The notes beneath the pieces are model-generated. The model was not told the origin of the DNA and made no database searches. It saw only the letters and a list, made by a program, of their open reading frames with translations. A DNA stretch of 64,000 bases, taken from assembly GCF_900220985.1 (NCBI RefSeq), contig NZ_OCPC01000001.1, forward strand, positions 412,836-476,835, read 5' to 3'. This DNA is from Parahoeflea halophila. Lineage in GTDB: Bacteria; Pseudomonadota; Alphaproteobacteria; Rhizobiales; Rhizobiaceae. Of the stretch, positions 24,642 through 33,496 are shown one piece after another; within the stretch, counting starts at the first letter, position 1, and the number at the start of each line of letters is the position of its first letter. The position numbers and the translations under genes are program-made.

Positions 24642-26936
24642 TCAGACCTTTCCGAGCATCACGTCATTGCGTTCGGCCAGACGCCACATCTGGTCGCGGC
24701 CTGGATGGTAGGGGTCGGGCCATTTCTCGTCATGGTCGCCGAGCGTGGCGGCCGCATGCAGGGTCCAGTAGGGATCAGCCAGATGCGGGCGGGCGAGGCA
24801 GACAAGATCTGCGCGACCGGCCATCAGGATCGAGTTGACGTGATCAGGCTCGTAGATATTGCCCACCGCCATGGTCGCCATATGCGCTTCATTACGGATC
24901 CGGTCGGCAAACGGGGTCTGGAACATCCGACCATAAACCGGCTTGGCCAGTTTCGAGGTCTGTCCGGCCGACACATCGCAGATATCGACGCCGGCCTCTT
25001 TCAGCATGCGCGCGATTTCGACGGCTTCCTGCGGTGTCACACCGTCACCTTCGACCCAGTCACTGGCCGAAATGCGCACCGAAATCGGCTTGCTTTCGGG
25101 CCAAACGGCACGCACCGCGTGGAACACCTCGAGCGGAAAACGCATCCGGTTTTCAAGGCTGCCGCCATATTCGTCGCTGCGCCGGTTGGTCAGCGGCGTG
25201 ATGAAGGAGGACAGCAGATAGCCGTGCGCCATGTGCAGTTCGATCATGTCGAACCCGGCGCGCTCTGCCATCTCGGCCGATCTGACGAACTGGTCACGCA
25301 CCATGTCCATGTCGTCGCGGGTCATCGCCTTCGGCGTCTGATTTGCCGAGGACCAGGCCACGTCGGAAGCCGACAGCAATGGCCAGTTGCCCTCCTTGAG
25401 CGGGGCATCCATGATTTCCCAGCCGAGCTGGGTCGAGCCCTTGGCGCCGGAATGGCCGATCTGCATGCAGACCTTGGCTTCGCTTTCAGCATGGATGAAA
25501 TCGACGATGCGTGCCCACGCAACAGCCTGCTCATCCGTGTAGAGCCCCGGGCATCCCGGCGTGATGCGGCCTTCCGGCGACACGCAGGTCATCTCGGTGT
25601 AGACGAGGCCTGCGCCACCCTTGGCGCGCTCGCCGTAATGTACCAGGTGCCAGTCGGTGGGATTGCCGTCGACCGCCTTGTACTGTGCCATCGGCGAGAC
25701 CACGATGCGGTTCTTGAGCTCCATGTCGCGCAGTTTGAAGGGCGCAAACATCGGCCGCCGCACCGGCGCCTGCGTCGAGACTTCGGCCTGGGTCTGGAAC
25801 CAGCGCTCGGCGTCCTGCAGCCATTCCGCATCGCGCAGCCGCAGGTTCTCGTGGCTGATGCGCTGAGACCGGGTCAGCAGCGAATAGTTGAATTGCACCG
25901 GATCGAGGTGGAAATAGCGCTCGATCTCCTCGAACCACTCCATCGAGTTGCGCGCCGCCGACTGAAGCCGCAGCACTTCGAGCCGCCGGTCGTCTTCGTA
26001 TTTTTCGAACGCCTTCTGCAGGGTCGGTTCGGAATGCAGGTAGTCGGCAAGCGCAATCGCGCTTTCCAGCGCCAGCTTGGTACCCGAGCCGATGGAGAAA
26101 TGCGCAGTCGCCGCCGCATCGCCCATCAGCACGATGTTCTCGTGGCTCCAGCGCGCGCACAGCACCCGCGGGAACTGAATCCAGGCCGAGCCACGAATGT
26201 GGTTGGCGTTGGTCATCAGACTGTGGCCGCCAAGATGCTCGGCAAAAACCTTCTCGCAGACCGCGATGGTTTCCTGCTGGCTCATCTGGCCAAAGCCATA
26301 GGCGTCGAAAGTGTCCTGGTTGCACTCGACAATGAACGTCGCCGTATTATCGTCGAACTGATAGGCATGTGCCCACAGCCACCCCTTGTCGGTCTCTTCG
26401 AAGATGAAGGTGAAGGCGTCGTCGAATTTCTGATGCGTGCCGAGCCAGACAAACTGGCACTTGCGGACATCCACTTCCGGCTGGAACTGGTCGGCAAATT
26501 CCGTCCGGGTACGTGAATTCAGGCCATCGGAGGCCACCACCAGATCGAAGTCCTTGGCGTAGTCGGCTGCACTGCCAACCTCGGTCTCGAACCGCAGCTC
26601 AACGCCAAGTTCGCGAGCCCGGGCCTGCAGCAACAAAAGCAGCTTTTTGCGCCCGATACCGCAAAATCCATGGCCGGTGGACACGGTTTTGGTATCCTTG
26701 AACAAAACCGCGATGTCGTCCCAATAGGCAAAATGATCGCGGATAGAGGCAGCACTCACCGCATCGTTTTCGGCCAGATTGTCCAGCGTTTCGTCGGAAA
26801 GCACCACACCCCAGCCGAACGTGTCGTCCGCCTTGTTGCGCTCGATAACGACGACCTCGTGCGAGGGATCACGCAGCTTCATCGAGATCGCGATGTAGAG
26901 ACCGGCGGGACCACCACCCAGACAGACGACTCTCAT
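24642..26936 (-). CDS. 2-aminobenzoyl-CoA monooxygenase/reductase-type fusion flavoenzyme
   Basis: The 764-residue protein fuses two flavin domains. Residues 1-385 are an aromatic-ring hydroxylase with [20 protein letters not shown], the FAD motif [23 protein letters not shown] and a DG fingerprint. Residues ~395-764 are an FMN Old-Yellow-Enzyme-like reductase with [23 protein letters not shown], a HxxH-type [16 protein letters not shown] and [21 protein letters not shown]. This architecture is that of 2-aminobenzoyl-CoA monooxygenase/reductase from Azoarcus evansii and of salicylyl-CoA 5-hydroxylases. The ATG at 26936 follows GGAGGTTCGGGAA. It is the first gene of the 15-gene minus-strand run. 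Salicylyl-CoA is the alternative substrate. Confidence 0.93.
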   Translation of the reverse strand: MRVVCLGGGPAGLYIAISMKLRDPSHEVVVIERNKADDTFGWGVVLSDETLDNLAENDAVSAASIRDHFAYWDDIAVLFKDTKTVSTGHGFCGIGRKKLLLLLQARARELGVELRFETEVGSAADYAKDFDLVVASDGLNSRTRTEFADQFQPEVDVRKCQFVWLGTHQKFDDAFTFIFEETDKGWLWAHAYQFDDNTATFIVECNQDTFDAYGFGQMSQQETIAVCEKVFAEHLGGHSLMTNANHIRGSAWIQFPRVLCARWSHENIVLMGDAAATAHFSIGSGTKLALESAIALADYLHSEPTLQKAFEKYEDDRRLEVLRLQSAARNSMEWFEEIERYFHLDPVQFNYSLLTRSQRISHENLRLRDAEWLQDAERWFQTQAEVSTQAPVRRPMFAPFKLRDMELKNRIVVSPMAQYKAVDGNPTDWHLVHYGERAKGGAGLVYTEMTCVSPEGRITPGCPGLYTDEQAVAWARIVDFIHAESEAKVCMQIGHSGAKGSTQLGWEIMDAPLKEGNWPLLSASDVAWSSANQTPKAMTRDDMDMVRDQFVRSAEMAERAGFDMIELHMAHGYLLSSFITPLTNRRSDEYGGSLENRMRFPLEVFHAVRAVWPESKPISVRISASDWVEGDGVTPQEAVEIARMLKEAGVDICDVSAGQTSKLAKPVYGRMFQTPFADRIRNEAHMATMAVGNIYEPDHVNSILMAGRADLVCLARPHLADPYWTLHAAATLGDHDEKWPDPYHPGRDQMWRLAERNDVMLGKV

Positions 26937-26971
26937 TTCCCGAACCTCCAAGCTGATTTCGTTGCACAATG

Positions 26972-27015
26972 ATCCTACGCCCGAACGGTTATATTTCAAG
27001 CATAAAATTTTTATG
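26972..27015 (-). promoter_or_regulatory. Promoter with overlapping 15-bp palindrome upstream of the 2-aminobenzoyl-CoA monooxygenase operon
   Basis: CATAAAATTTTTATG at 27001-27015 is a palindrome with perfect seven-base arms around one central base. It overlaps TATTTCAAGCATAAAAT (26992-27008), the element also found at 17271. On the minus strand TTGAAA (26994-26999) and TAGGAT (26972-26977) are spaced by 16 bases, as a sigma-70-like promoter ending about 35 bases before the ATG. The palindrome is suited to a MarR dimer (inference). Confidence 0.55.
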
Positions 27016-27098
27016 TGCCGAGAATGTCGCACGCTGCCTGTGTAAATTCTCTGATGGAGGCGCGGAAGGCAGAAACCTGCCGTTTCAGGACTTGAAAC

Positions 27099-28253
27099 CT
27101 ACCTGGAGCGGCTGTCCCTGAGGGCAACCACCAGCCGGTCGACGCCCTCCCGGCTTGTCATGAAGCCTGGTGAGCAGCGCAGGATTGGACCCCGCGCATC
27201 GGCAAAAACCGAAGCCGCCCGCAACCGGCTCAGAAGCGCCTGCGCCTCATCGCCGTCACCAAGCCGTACCATCACGCTTCCGCCCCGATGAGCGGGATCA
27301 CGTGGCGATGCCAGTTCGTGGCCCGCATCATCGGCAGCTGAGATGATAACGTCGCACAACTCACGATTTTTGTTCAGTTGTACACCCCAGTCCTGTTCGG
27401 CATGCCATTCCAGTGCCGGCACCGAAGCGACGCAGGCCATCACCGACGGCGTGCCATTGTCAAACCGGCGAATGTCAGGAGCATAGGAAAAAGCATTGAT
27501 ATCCCAGGAGAAAATGTTGTCCTGGCTGAACCAGCCTCTCAGGCTCGGCTGACAGCGGGCGATCATGTCCGGCATCACCTGAAGGATGCCGCCTCCGGGC
27601 GAACCACACATCCATTTCAGGCTGGTCGAGATTGCAAAATCCGCAGCCACCGCCATGCAGTCATACTCGATCAGTCCGGCGGCCTGCGTGATGTCCACGC
27701 CGATCACCGAGCCCTGTTTACGCCCGTGCGCCACAAGTGCTTCGAGATTGCAGCGATGCGACGACGTGGAGCTGACCCATGTCAAAAGGGCCAGACCGAC
27801 TTCCGGGCCCCAGGCCGCGACCACGTCCTCGTCTTCCACCCAGTTGGCACCCTCCCGCAGGGCGACCGTGCGCAGTTCGAACCCGTAGCGGCCGGCAAGA
27901 CCGGTGAGCAGGAAATGAAGGCTCGGGAAGCAGTCCCCCGCCACCAGCACCACCCTGCCCTCGAGATCTTCGCGCGGCAGCGCCATGATGATTGCCGCCA
28001 GCGCCGAGGTGACATTCTCTGTCGTCGTCAGCGACGCGCGCGGCGCCTTGAGCAGCTGGTTCCACAAATCGATGAACCGCTGTCGCTGACCCAGCGCATA
28101 GCCCCATTGCTCGTCATCGGGCGCTCCCCAGCAATCGGCAAATGCCGTCAGCGAGGCCGCCATCTCCTTGGCCTTGCCGGGGTATTGCCCGATCGAGTGG
28201 TAGAGCATGTAGCCGGAGCCGTCATTGGCGGATGTGTTCGGTGTGTTTGGCAC
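27099..28253 (-). CDS. Kynureninase-like class V PLP-dependent enzyme
   Basis: The 384-residue protein has the class V aminotransferase fold: RASLTTTENVTSALAAII for the phosphate contact, SVIGVDITQAAGLIEYDC with the cofactor Asp, and the Schiff-base lysine in STSLKWMCGSPGGGILQV near residue 213, analogous to YKYLNGGPG in kynureninase. Late segments FDNGTPSVMACVAS and [19 protein letters not shown] mirror kynureninase (compare [15 protein letters not shown] in the operon's KynU). It follows the peptide-class ABC genes after 65 bases. It could cleave a kynurenine analogue or act as a lyase or desulfurase; the substrate is unknown. Confidence 0.75.
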   Translation of the reverse strand: MPNTPNTSANDGSGYMLYHSIGQYPGKAKEMAASLTAFADCWGAPDDEQWGYALGQRQRFIDLWNQLLKAPRASLTTTENVTSALAAIIMALPREDLEGRVVLVAGDCFPSLHFLLTGLAGRYGFELRTVALREGANWVEDEDVVAAWGPEVGLALLTWVSSTSSHRCNLEALVAHGRKQGSVIGVDITQAAGLIEYDCMAVAADFAISTSLKWMCGSPGGGILQVMPDMIARCQPSLRGWFSQDNIFSWDINAFSYAPDIRRFDNGTPSVMACVASVPALEWHAEQDWGVQLNKNRELCDVIISAADDAGHELASPRDPAHRGGSVMVRLGDGDEAQALLSRLRAASVFADARGPILRCSPGFMTSREGVDRLVVALRDSRSR

Positions 28254-28318
28254 GTGTTTCTCCCCCGGCCCCGTCGTTGCCTCAAAGACAGCGGCCTCTC
28301 CTCAAGAGTGATGTCTGT

Positions 28319-29158
28319 TCACCAGCCGCTCTGCTGCGGGTCAGGCAGTGGAATGGCATCCAGCAATTCGCGTGTATAGGCGGCCTTCGGCGCTGCAAAG
28401 ACCCCCTCGGCATCGCCATACTCGACGACATCGCCCCGCTGAAGCACCATCACCGTGTCACACAGACGCCGGATCACCGACAGATCATGACTGATGAAAG
28501 CAAGCGTCAGACCGAGTTCCTCGACCAGTTCCGCCAGCACGTTGAGCACTTGCGCCTGCGAGGAAACGTCAAGCCCCGAGACGATTTCGTCGGCCAGAAT
28601 GAACTCAGGCTTCAGCGCGATGGCCCTTGCAATGCCCACCCGCTGGCGCTGTCCGCCCGACAGCTCATGCGGGTAGCGGCTGCGGAAACTGCGCGGCAGA
28701 CCGACATGGTCGAGCGCCTCATCGACGCGCGTGCTGATATGGTCAAAGCCATGCATCTGCATCGGATCGGCAATGATCGCACCGACCCGGCGGCGCGGAT
28801 TGAGCGAAGACATCGGGTCCTGGAAGATCATCTGCATCCGTCGCCGGATCGGCCGCAGCGCATCCTCGTTGAGATCGGTGATATCCCGGCCGTCAAACAG
28901 GATGGTTCCGGCTGTCGGTTCGACCAGCCGAAGCAATGCGCGGCCCAATGTCGACTTGCCCGACCCCGAGCCGCCGACAATGCCGAGCACCGAACCGCGA
29001 GTGATCTCGAGATCGATGCCGTTGAGAATGCGCACCATCGGCGCACGGCCAAAGACCGGCTTCGCCGCCATGTCCGGAAAGGCGACTTCCAGCCCACTGG
29101 CCGAAAACAGCACATCACGCTCCGTGTCCAGCTGTTCCGCTACGGTTTCATGCGCCAT
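28319..29158 (-). CDS. Peptide-class ABC transporter ATPase (DppF/OppF type)
   Basis: This 279-residue ATPase has Walker A GGSGSGKSTLGRALLRL near residue 57, Q-loop FQDPMSSLNPRRRVG, signature LSGGQRQRVGIARAIAL and Walker B FILADEIVSGLDVSSQAQ. The switch His lies in SHDLSVI. The C-terminal oligopeptide-family extension (EGVFAAPKAAYTRELLDAIPLP) assigns it to the peptide/nickel class. The ATG at 29158 overlaps the end of the upstream ATPase gene. It pairs with that DppD-type subunit. Confidence 0.93.
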   Translation of the reverse strand: MAHETVAEQLDTERDVLFSASGLEVAFPDMAAKPVFGRAPMVRILNGIDLEITRGSVLGIVGGSGSGKSTLGRALLRLVEPTAGTILFDGRDITDLNEDALRPIRRRMQMIFQDPMSSLNPRRRVGAIIADPMQMHGFDHISTRVDEALDHVGLPRSFRSRYPHELSGGQRQRVGIARAIALKPEFILADEIVSGLDVSSQAQVLNVLAELVEELGLTLAFISHDLSVIRRLCDTVMVLQRGDVVEYGDAEGVFAAPKAAYTRELLDAIPLPDPQQSGW

Positions 29159-30026
29159 GACGCCACTCCTTGTCCGCAGCCAGAACCTCGGCTGCAACGG
29201 CTTCAATCACGGCGTCATCCACCGGCAGCAGCGATGCATCCGGGTCGGTGTATTTCGGCGTCGCCGCCAGCAGTGCCCGCGAATAGGCATGCCTCGGCCC
29301 CTTGAAGAAGTCAGGCACGCGGGAATTCTCGATGATCTTGCCGCCGTAAAGCACCGAGAGCCGCTGGCAGACTTTCGACACTACGCCGAGATCGTGGGTA
29401 ACGAACACCATCGCCGTCGCGTGCCGCGCCTGCAGCTCCCGGATCAGCCGCAGGATCTGCTTTTGCACGGTGACATCGAGCGCCGTCGTCGGCTCGTCGG
29501 CGATCACCAGCTTAGGGTTGGCGGCAAATGCCGAGGCGATCAGCACCCGCTGGCGCATGCCACCGGACAGTTCATGCGGATAGCTGCCCATCACCCGTTC
29601 GGGACTGTCGATATGAACCTCGTTGAGCAGCTCCATCGCCCGCACCCGCGCATCCGACTTGCTCCAGCCGAGAATGTCGACCAGCCGGTTGGTGATCTGA
29701 GGCTCTATCCGCCGCGACGGGTTAAGCGCGGTCAGCGGATCCTGCGGAATCAGCGCCGCGGTGGCGCCAACCAGCCGCCGCCGGTCGGCGGGCCTCATTT
29801 TTTGCAGGTCCTCGCCGTTAAGCAGGATCTCGCCTTCGATGATCGAAATCGCCGAGGGCAGTATGCCCAGAATGGCCTTGCCGATCATGCTCTTGCCCGC
29901 ACCGCTCTCGCCCACCAGCCCCAGCACCTCGCCGGTATCGATCGAGAATGACACCGATCTGAGCACCCGCTGGTCGAAGCCGTGCAGAACCGCCGACAAA
30001 CTGTTGACAGTCAGGAACGCGCTCAT
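29148..30026 (-). CDS. Peptide-class ABC transporter ATPase (DppD/OppD type)
   Basis: The 292-residue ATPase has Walker [16 protein letters not shown] near residue 37, where Met replaces the usual Thr/Ser+Thr second residue. The rest is Q-loop IPQDPLTALNPSRRI, signature LSGGMRQRVLIASAFA, Walker [17 protein letters not shown], switch THDLGVV and the family C-terminal GPRHAYSRALLAATP. Its ATG at 30026 overlaps the permease stop (ATGA). It is part of a five-gene importer operon starting at the binding protein at 33469. Confidence 0.93.
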   Translation of the reverse strand: MSAFLTVNSLSAVLHGFDQRVLRSVSFSIDTGEVLGLVGESGAGKSMIGKAILGILPSAISIIEGEILLNGEDLQKMRPADRRRLVGATAALIPQDPLTALNPSRRIEPQITNRLVDILGWSKSDARVRAMELLNEVHIDSPERVMGSYPHELSGGMRQRVLIASAFAANPKLVIADEPTTALDVTVQKQILRLIRELQARHATAMVFVTHDLGVVSKVCQRLSVLYGGKIIENSRVPDFFKGPRHAYSRALLAATPKYTDPDASLLPVDDAVIEAVAAEVLAADKEWRHGA

Positions 30027-30874
30027 CGCAGCACCGGATCGAAGCGGTCCTTGAGACCTTCGCCAAACTGGCTGAAGGACAGGACGGTCAGAAACAGAAC
30101 ACCGAGCGGGAACGCCAGCACCCACCAGGCCTGGTGGATCGAGGTGCGGCCTTCGGCAATCATGCCGCCCCAGGTCGGCGCGTCGGTGGAGATCGAGAGG
30201 TTGACGAAGGACAGGATCGCCTCGACGATCACGGCGATGCCCATTTCCAGCGTCAGCAGCGCAACGATCGTCGGCAGCACGTTGGGCAGGATCTCCCGCC
30301 ACAGAATATCGCGCCGCGGGCGGCCTGCGACAACCGCGCTTGCGACATAGTCCATCGCCGACTGGTTCATGGCTTCCGCCCGCACCACGCGGCAGAACCG
30401 GGTCCAGTCGATCACGATGATGGCAATGATGATCGAGGTCAGCCCGGTACCGAGCACGGCGATCAGCAGGATGGCAAACAGCACCGGCGGAAACGCCATC
30501 CAGATGTCGACCAGCCGCGAGATCACGATGTCGACCCAGCCGCGCATGTAACCGGCCAGCAGGCCGAGCAGGGATCCGACAAGGGCGGTCGCCAGCCCCG
30601 CCACCAGCGCCACCGAAAACGCGATCTGGGCGCCGTGGAACAACCGCGACAGCACGTCCCGGCCAAGGCTGTCTGTCCCCAGCACGTAAGCCGGATCCGA
30701 CCCGCTCATCCAGAACGGCGGCAGCCGTCCGGCAAACAGGTCCTGCGCCAGCGGATCATGCGGGCTGACCATCGGTGCGAACAGCGCCAGCGCCGCCATG
30801 ATGCCGAGCCAGATGCCCGACAGCCAGAGCCGGGCGCCGAGCCGGCGATTGATTGAACCGCGGCCATCAAGCAT
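30023..30874 (-). CDS. Peptide-class ABC transporter permease (DppC type)
   Basis: This ~283-residue inner-membrane permease has six predicted helices and the DppC pattern: FAPMVSPHDPLAQDL, YVLGTDSLGRDVLSRLFHGAQIAFSV near residue 60, GLLAGYMRGWVD, DWTRFCRVVRAEAMNQSAMDYVASAVV (ATPase-contact loop) and the late LSFVNLSISTDAPTWGGMI. I prefer the ATG at 30874 (overlapping the DppB-type stop) to an earlier one at 30901 inside the neighbouring gene. Confidence 0.92.
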   Translation of the reverse strand: MLDGRGSINRRLGARLWLSGIWLGIMAALALFAPMVSPHDPLAQDLFAGRLPPFWMSGSDPAYVLGTDSLGRDVLSRLFHGAQIAFSVALVAGLATALVGSLLGLLAGYMRGWVDIVISRLVDIWMAFPPVLFAILLIAVLGTGLTSIIIAIIVIDWTRFCRVVRAEAMNQSAMDYVASAVVAGRPRRDILWREILPNVLPTIVALLTLEMGIAVIVEAILSFVNLSISTDAPTWGGMIAEGRTSIHQAWWVLAFPLGVLFLTVLSFSQFGEGLKDRFDPVLR

Positions 30875-31877
30875 GACGCAACCTCGGATTAAGCAGCGCA
30901 TAGGTCATGTCGACAACCAGATTGATGATGGTGAAGAGCAGCGCGAAGACGATCACGATGCCCTGGATCAGCGGCAGGTCGCGGTTGATCACTGCATCAA
31001 TTGCCATGTTGCCGAGCCCTTCATAGGAAAACAGCCGTTCGATGATCACTGTGCCGCCAATCAGGAACGTGAACTGGACACCGATAAGCGTCAGCGTCGG
31101 CAACACCGCATTGGGAAGCGCCTCCGACAGGATCACATGGTTCTCGCTGTAACCCATGGTGCGTGACAGCGTGACATAATCGAGGTGCATGGTCTCCTTC
31201 AGCGACTGCTTGAGCAACTGGCTGATGATCGCCGCCAGCGGGATCGCCAACGCTAAGGCCGGCATGAACATGTGCTTGAGCAAATCCCACCATAGATCGA
31301 AGCGCAGCCGGAACAGGCTCTCGAAAACGTAGAACTGGGTCACGAACGGCAGCTCCAGCGAGGGCGAGATCCGGCCGGAAATATGGAAAATCGGCATCAG
31401 CACGCCGAACAGCACGATCAGGATCAGCGCCCAGAGAAAGTCCGGGATCGAGAGCCCCACCCCGTTGGCAACATCCACCGCGGTTTCTGTCCGGGTCTCG
31501 CGATGCCGCACGCCTGTCAGCGCCAGCGCGCCGCCGATCACAACGGCGATCACCAGCGCGAAGATCGCCAGTTCGAGGGTGGCCGGCAGCCGCCCGAGCA
31601 CCAGCGGCATCACCGGCTGGCGCAACGAGATCGAAGTACCGAAATCACCCTGGAAAACGCCGCTCAGCCAGATGCCGAATTGCTGGAATATGGTCTTGTC
31701 GAGACCGTAGTGCGCCGTCAGCCGCGCCACGTCCTCCTCCGAGGCGCCCGGCGGCAGCATCATGGCAATGGGGTTGCCCGGCACGACACGGATAACGAAA
31801 AACACCACCACCGCCGCCCCGATCAAGGTGACCGACATGGTCGCAAGGCGAACAAGGATTGCGCGCAACAATTTCAA
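30867..31877 (-). CDS. Peptide-class ABC transporter permease (DppB type)
   Basis: This ~336-residue permease has VFFVIRVVPGNPIAMMLPPGASEEDVARLTAHYGLDK and FGIWLSGVFQGDFGTSISLRQPV. The C-terminal LPNAVLPTLTLIGVQFTFLIGGTVIIERLFSYEGLGNMAIDAV is the DppB signature. A TTG at 31877 with AGGACAT upstream is my preferred start, because the family's Leu/Arg-rich first helix begins there; an ATG at 31910 is possible. It lies 60 bases after the binding-protein gene. Confidence 0.9.
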   Translation of the reverse strand: MKLLRAILVRLATMSVTLIGAAVVVFFVIRVVPGNPIAMMLPPGASEEDVARLTAHYGLDKTIFQQFGIWLSGVFQGDFGTSISLRQPVMPLVLGRLPATLELAIFALVIAVVIGGALALTGVRHRETRTETAVDVANGVGLSIPDFLWALILIVLFGVLMPIFHISGRISPSLELPFVTQFYVFESLFRLRFDLWWDLLKHMFMPALALAIPLAAIISQLLKQSLKETMHLDYVTLSRTMGYSENHVILSEALPNAVLPTLTLIGVQFTFLIGGTVIIERLFSYEGLGNMAIDAVINRDLPLIQGIVIVFALLFTIINLVVDMTYALLNPRLRHA

Positions 31878-31939
31878 GGTAAATGTCCTGCAAATGGGGC
31901 CGCCGCCCAATGGCAGCGGCCCATCTATGCGTTTGCGAT

Positions 31940-33469
31940 CTAAGCCCGCTTCATCAGATGCGGAAGCAGAGCGCCCGAAGCATGCGGCGTGACCACCACA
32001 CCATCGGCATGCAGGATCGGCTGCACATACTGCAGCAGCGGGATCACCAGGGCATTGTCGGCAATGTACTTGTCGACCGCCTTCCAGCCTTCGATACGCT
32101 TGTCCTCATCAGCCTCGCCCCAGAGCGGGCCGATCATGCCGGTCAGGTCTTCACCATCCCACACCGAGTGCGGCGACGGGCCGAACATGGCAAAACCGGT
32201 CGAGGTCGTCGGGTCGCCAACCGAGTTGCCCCAATTGTAGAACGCTGCCGGCGCAAGCTGGTCGGCCGCCCGCAATTCGTAGTGCTTGGCGATCTCGTAG
32301 ACTTCGATCTCGGCCTCGATGCCCACCTTGCGCCACAGACCGACGATCGCCTGAATGATCTCGTAATCCTTTGGCTTGAAGCCGCGCGTCGTCTGGATCT
32401 TGAACTTCACGGGGTTCTCCGGCGAAAAGCCCGATTCTGCCAACAGCTCCTTGGCCTTCTCGGGATCGTAGGGAACCTTGATGGAGTCGTCGAACGCGAT
32501 GTATTCCGGCGTCTGCAGCGTGTCGATGGCGACACCATAGCCCGACAGCAGACGATCGATGATCAGCTGCTTGTCAATCGACATGGCAGCCGCCATGCGT
32601 ACATTCGGGTCAAGCATCGCCTCGATGTCGTTGAGGAAGATCATGCCGATATCGGAAATCGGAGCATCGGTGCCGGCAATACCGTTGCCATCCTTGAGAC
32701 GGTCATATTCCTCATAGGGCATTTCCAGCGTGACATGGGCATTGCCCGATTCGATCTCGGCCACGCGCGACGCGGCATCAGTGACGAACTTGATGGTCAC
32801 GGTTTCAAAGTCGGGCTTGCCACCCCAGTAGTTGGGATTGGCCTTCAACCGCACGAACGCGTTACGCTCGAATTTCTCGACCATGTAGGGGCCGGTACCG
32901 ATCGGTGCAGCCTCGAAACCTTCCGGTCCGACCTTTTCATAATAGTCCTTCGGCAGCACGTATCCCGTCAGGAAGTACATCCACTTGAAGATGGTTGGCT
33001 CGAAGCGCGCAACATCGGCGGTTACCGTGTTGCCTTCCGCCTTGATGTTGGTCAGCGTCGACCAGATGAACTGGATCGGGTTGCCGGTGTTCTCGTCGGC
33101 TGCGCGGGTAAGTGACCAGGCGACGTCTTCGGCTGTAAATGGTGAGCCGTCATGCCAGGTTACGCCTTCGCGCACCGTAAGCATGATCTTGGTCTTGTCC
33201 TCGTTCCAGCCCCAATCGGTTACCAGTCCCGGTGCGGGTGAAAGGTCGGACTTCTGCAGGATGAACTGGTCGAACACCGACTGGTAAATCCCCTGGATGG
33301 TCGGGTTGACCGCCGACGGGCCGACGGTCGGGTCCCAGGATGGCAGGTTCACATTGTAAGCGATGACAAGTTCGTCGATGCCCTGGGCGAGGGATGGTCC
33401 GGCAAAGGCGGTAATCGCCACTGCCGCGGCCGTGCCCTTGAGCACCGTGCGACGCGAAATCTGTTTCAT
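31940..33469 (-). CDS. Tat-exported SBP family 5 substrate-binding protein
   Basis: The 509-residue precursor begins with a twin-arginine signal (SRRTVLKGTAAAVAITAFAGPSLAQG). Family 5 features follow: ILTVREGVTWHDGSPFTAEDVAWSL near residue 95, a GTGPYMVEKFERNAFVRLKANPNYWGG segment near residue 180, and a C-terminal lid region. Such proteins bind peptides, opines, nickel or small organic compounds. The gene follows the flavoprotein at 33497 after 27 bases and precedes its permeases and ATPases. The nearby indole-type enzymes suggest an aromatic or peptide-like ligand (inference). Confidence 0.92.
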   Translation of the reverse strand: MKQISRRTVLKGTAAAVAITAFAGPSLAQGIDELVIAYNVNLPSWDPTVGPSAVNPTIQGIYQSVFDQFILQKSDLSPAPGLVTDWGWNEDKTKIMLTVREGVTWHDGSPFTAEDVAWSLTRAADENTGNPIQFIWSTLTNIKAEGNTVTADVARFEPTIFKWMYFLTGYVLPKDYYEKVGPEGFEAAPIGTGPYMVEKFERNAFVRLKANPNYWGGKPDFETVTIKFVTDAASRVAEIESGNAHVTLEMPYEEYDRLKDGNGIAGTDAPISDIGMIFLNDIEAMLDPNVRMAAAMSIDKQLIIDRLLSGYGVAIDTLQTPEYIAFDDSIKVPYDPEKAKELLAESGFSPENPVKFKIQTTRGFKPKDYEIIQAIVGLWRKVGIEAEIEVYEIAKHYELRAADQLAPAAFYNWGNSVGDPTTSTGFAMFGPSPHSVWDGEDLTGMIGPLWGEADEDKRIEGWKAVDKYIADNALVIPLLQYVQPILHADGVVVTPHASGALLPHLMKRA

Positions 33470-33496
33470 GCTGTTCTCCCTGATTATATTTTGTGT

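Noticed and set aside
24705-26516. A 603-residue open frame on the plus strand
   Set aside because: It lies fully opposite the two-flavin monooxygenase gene, is His/Arg/Gln-rich and has no family features; it is a typical antisense frame of GC-rich coding DNA.
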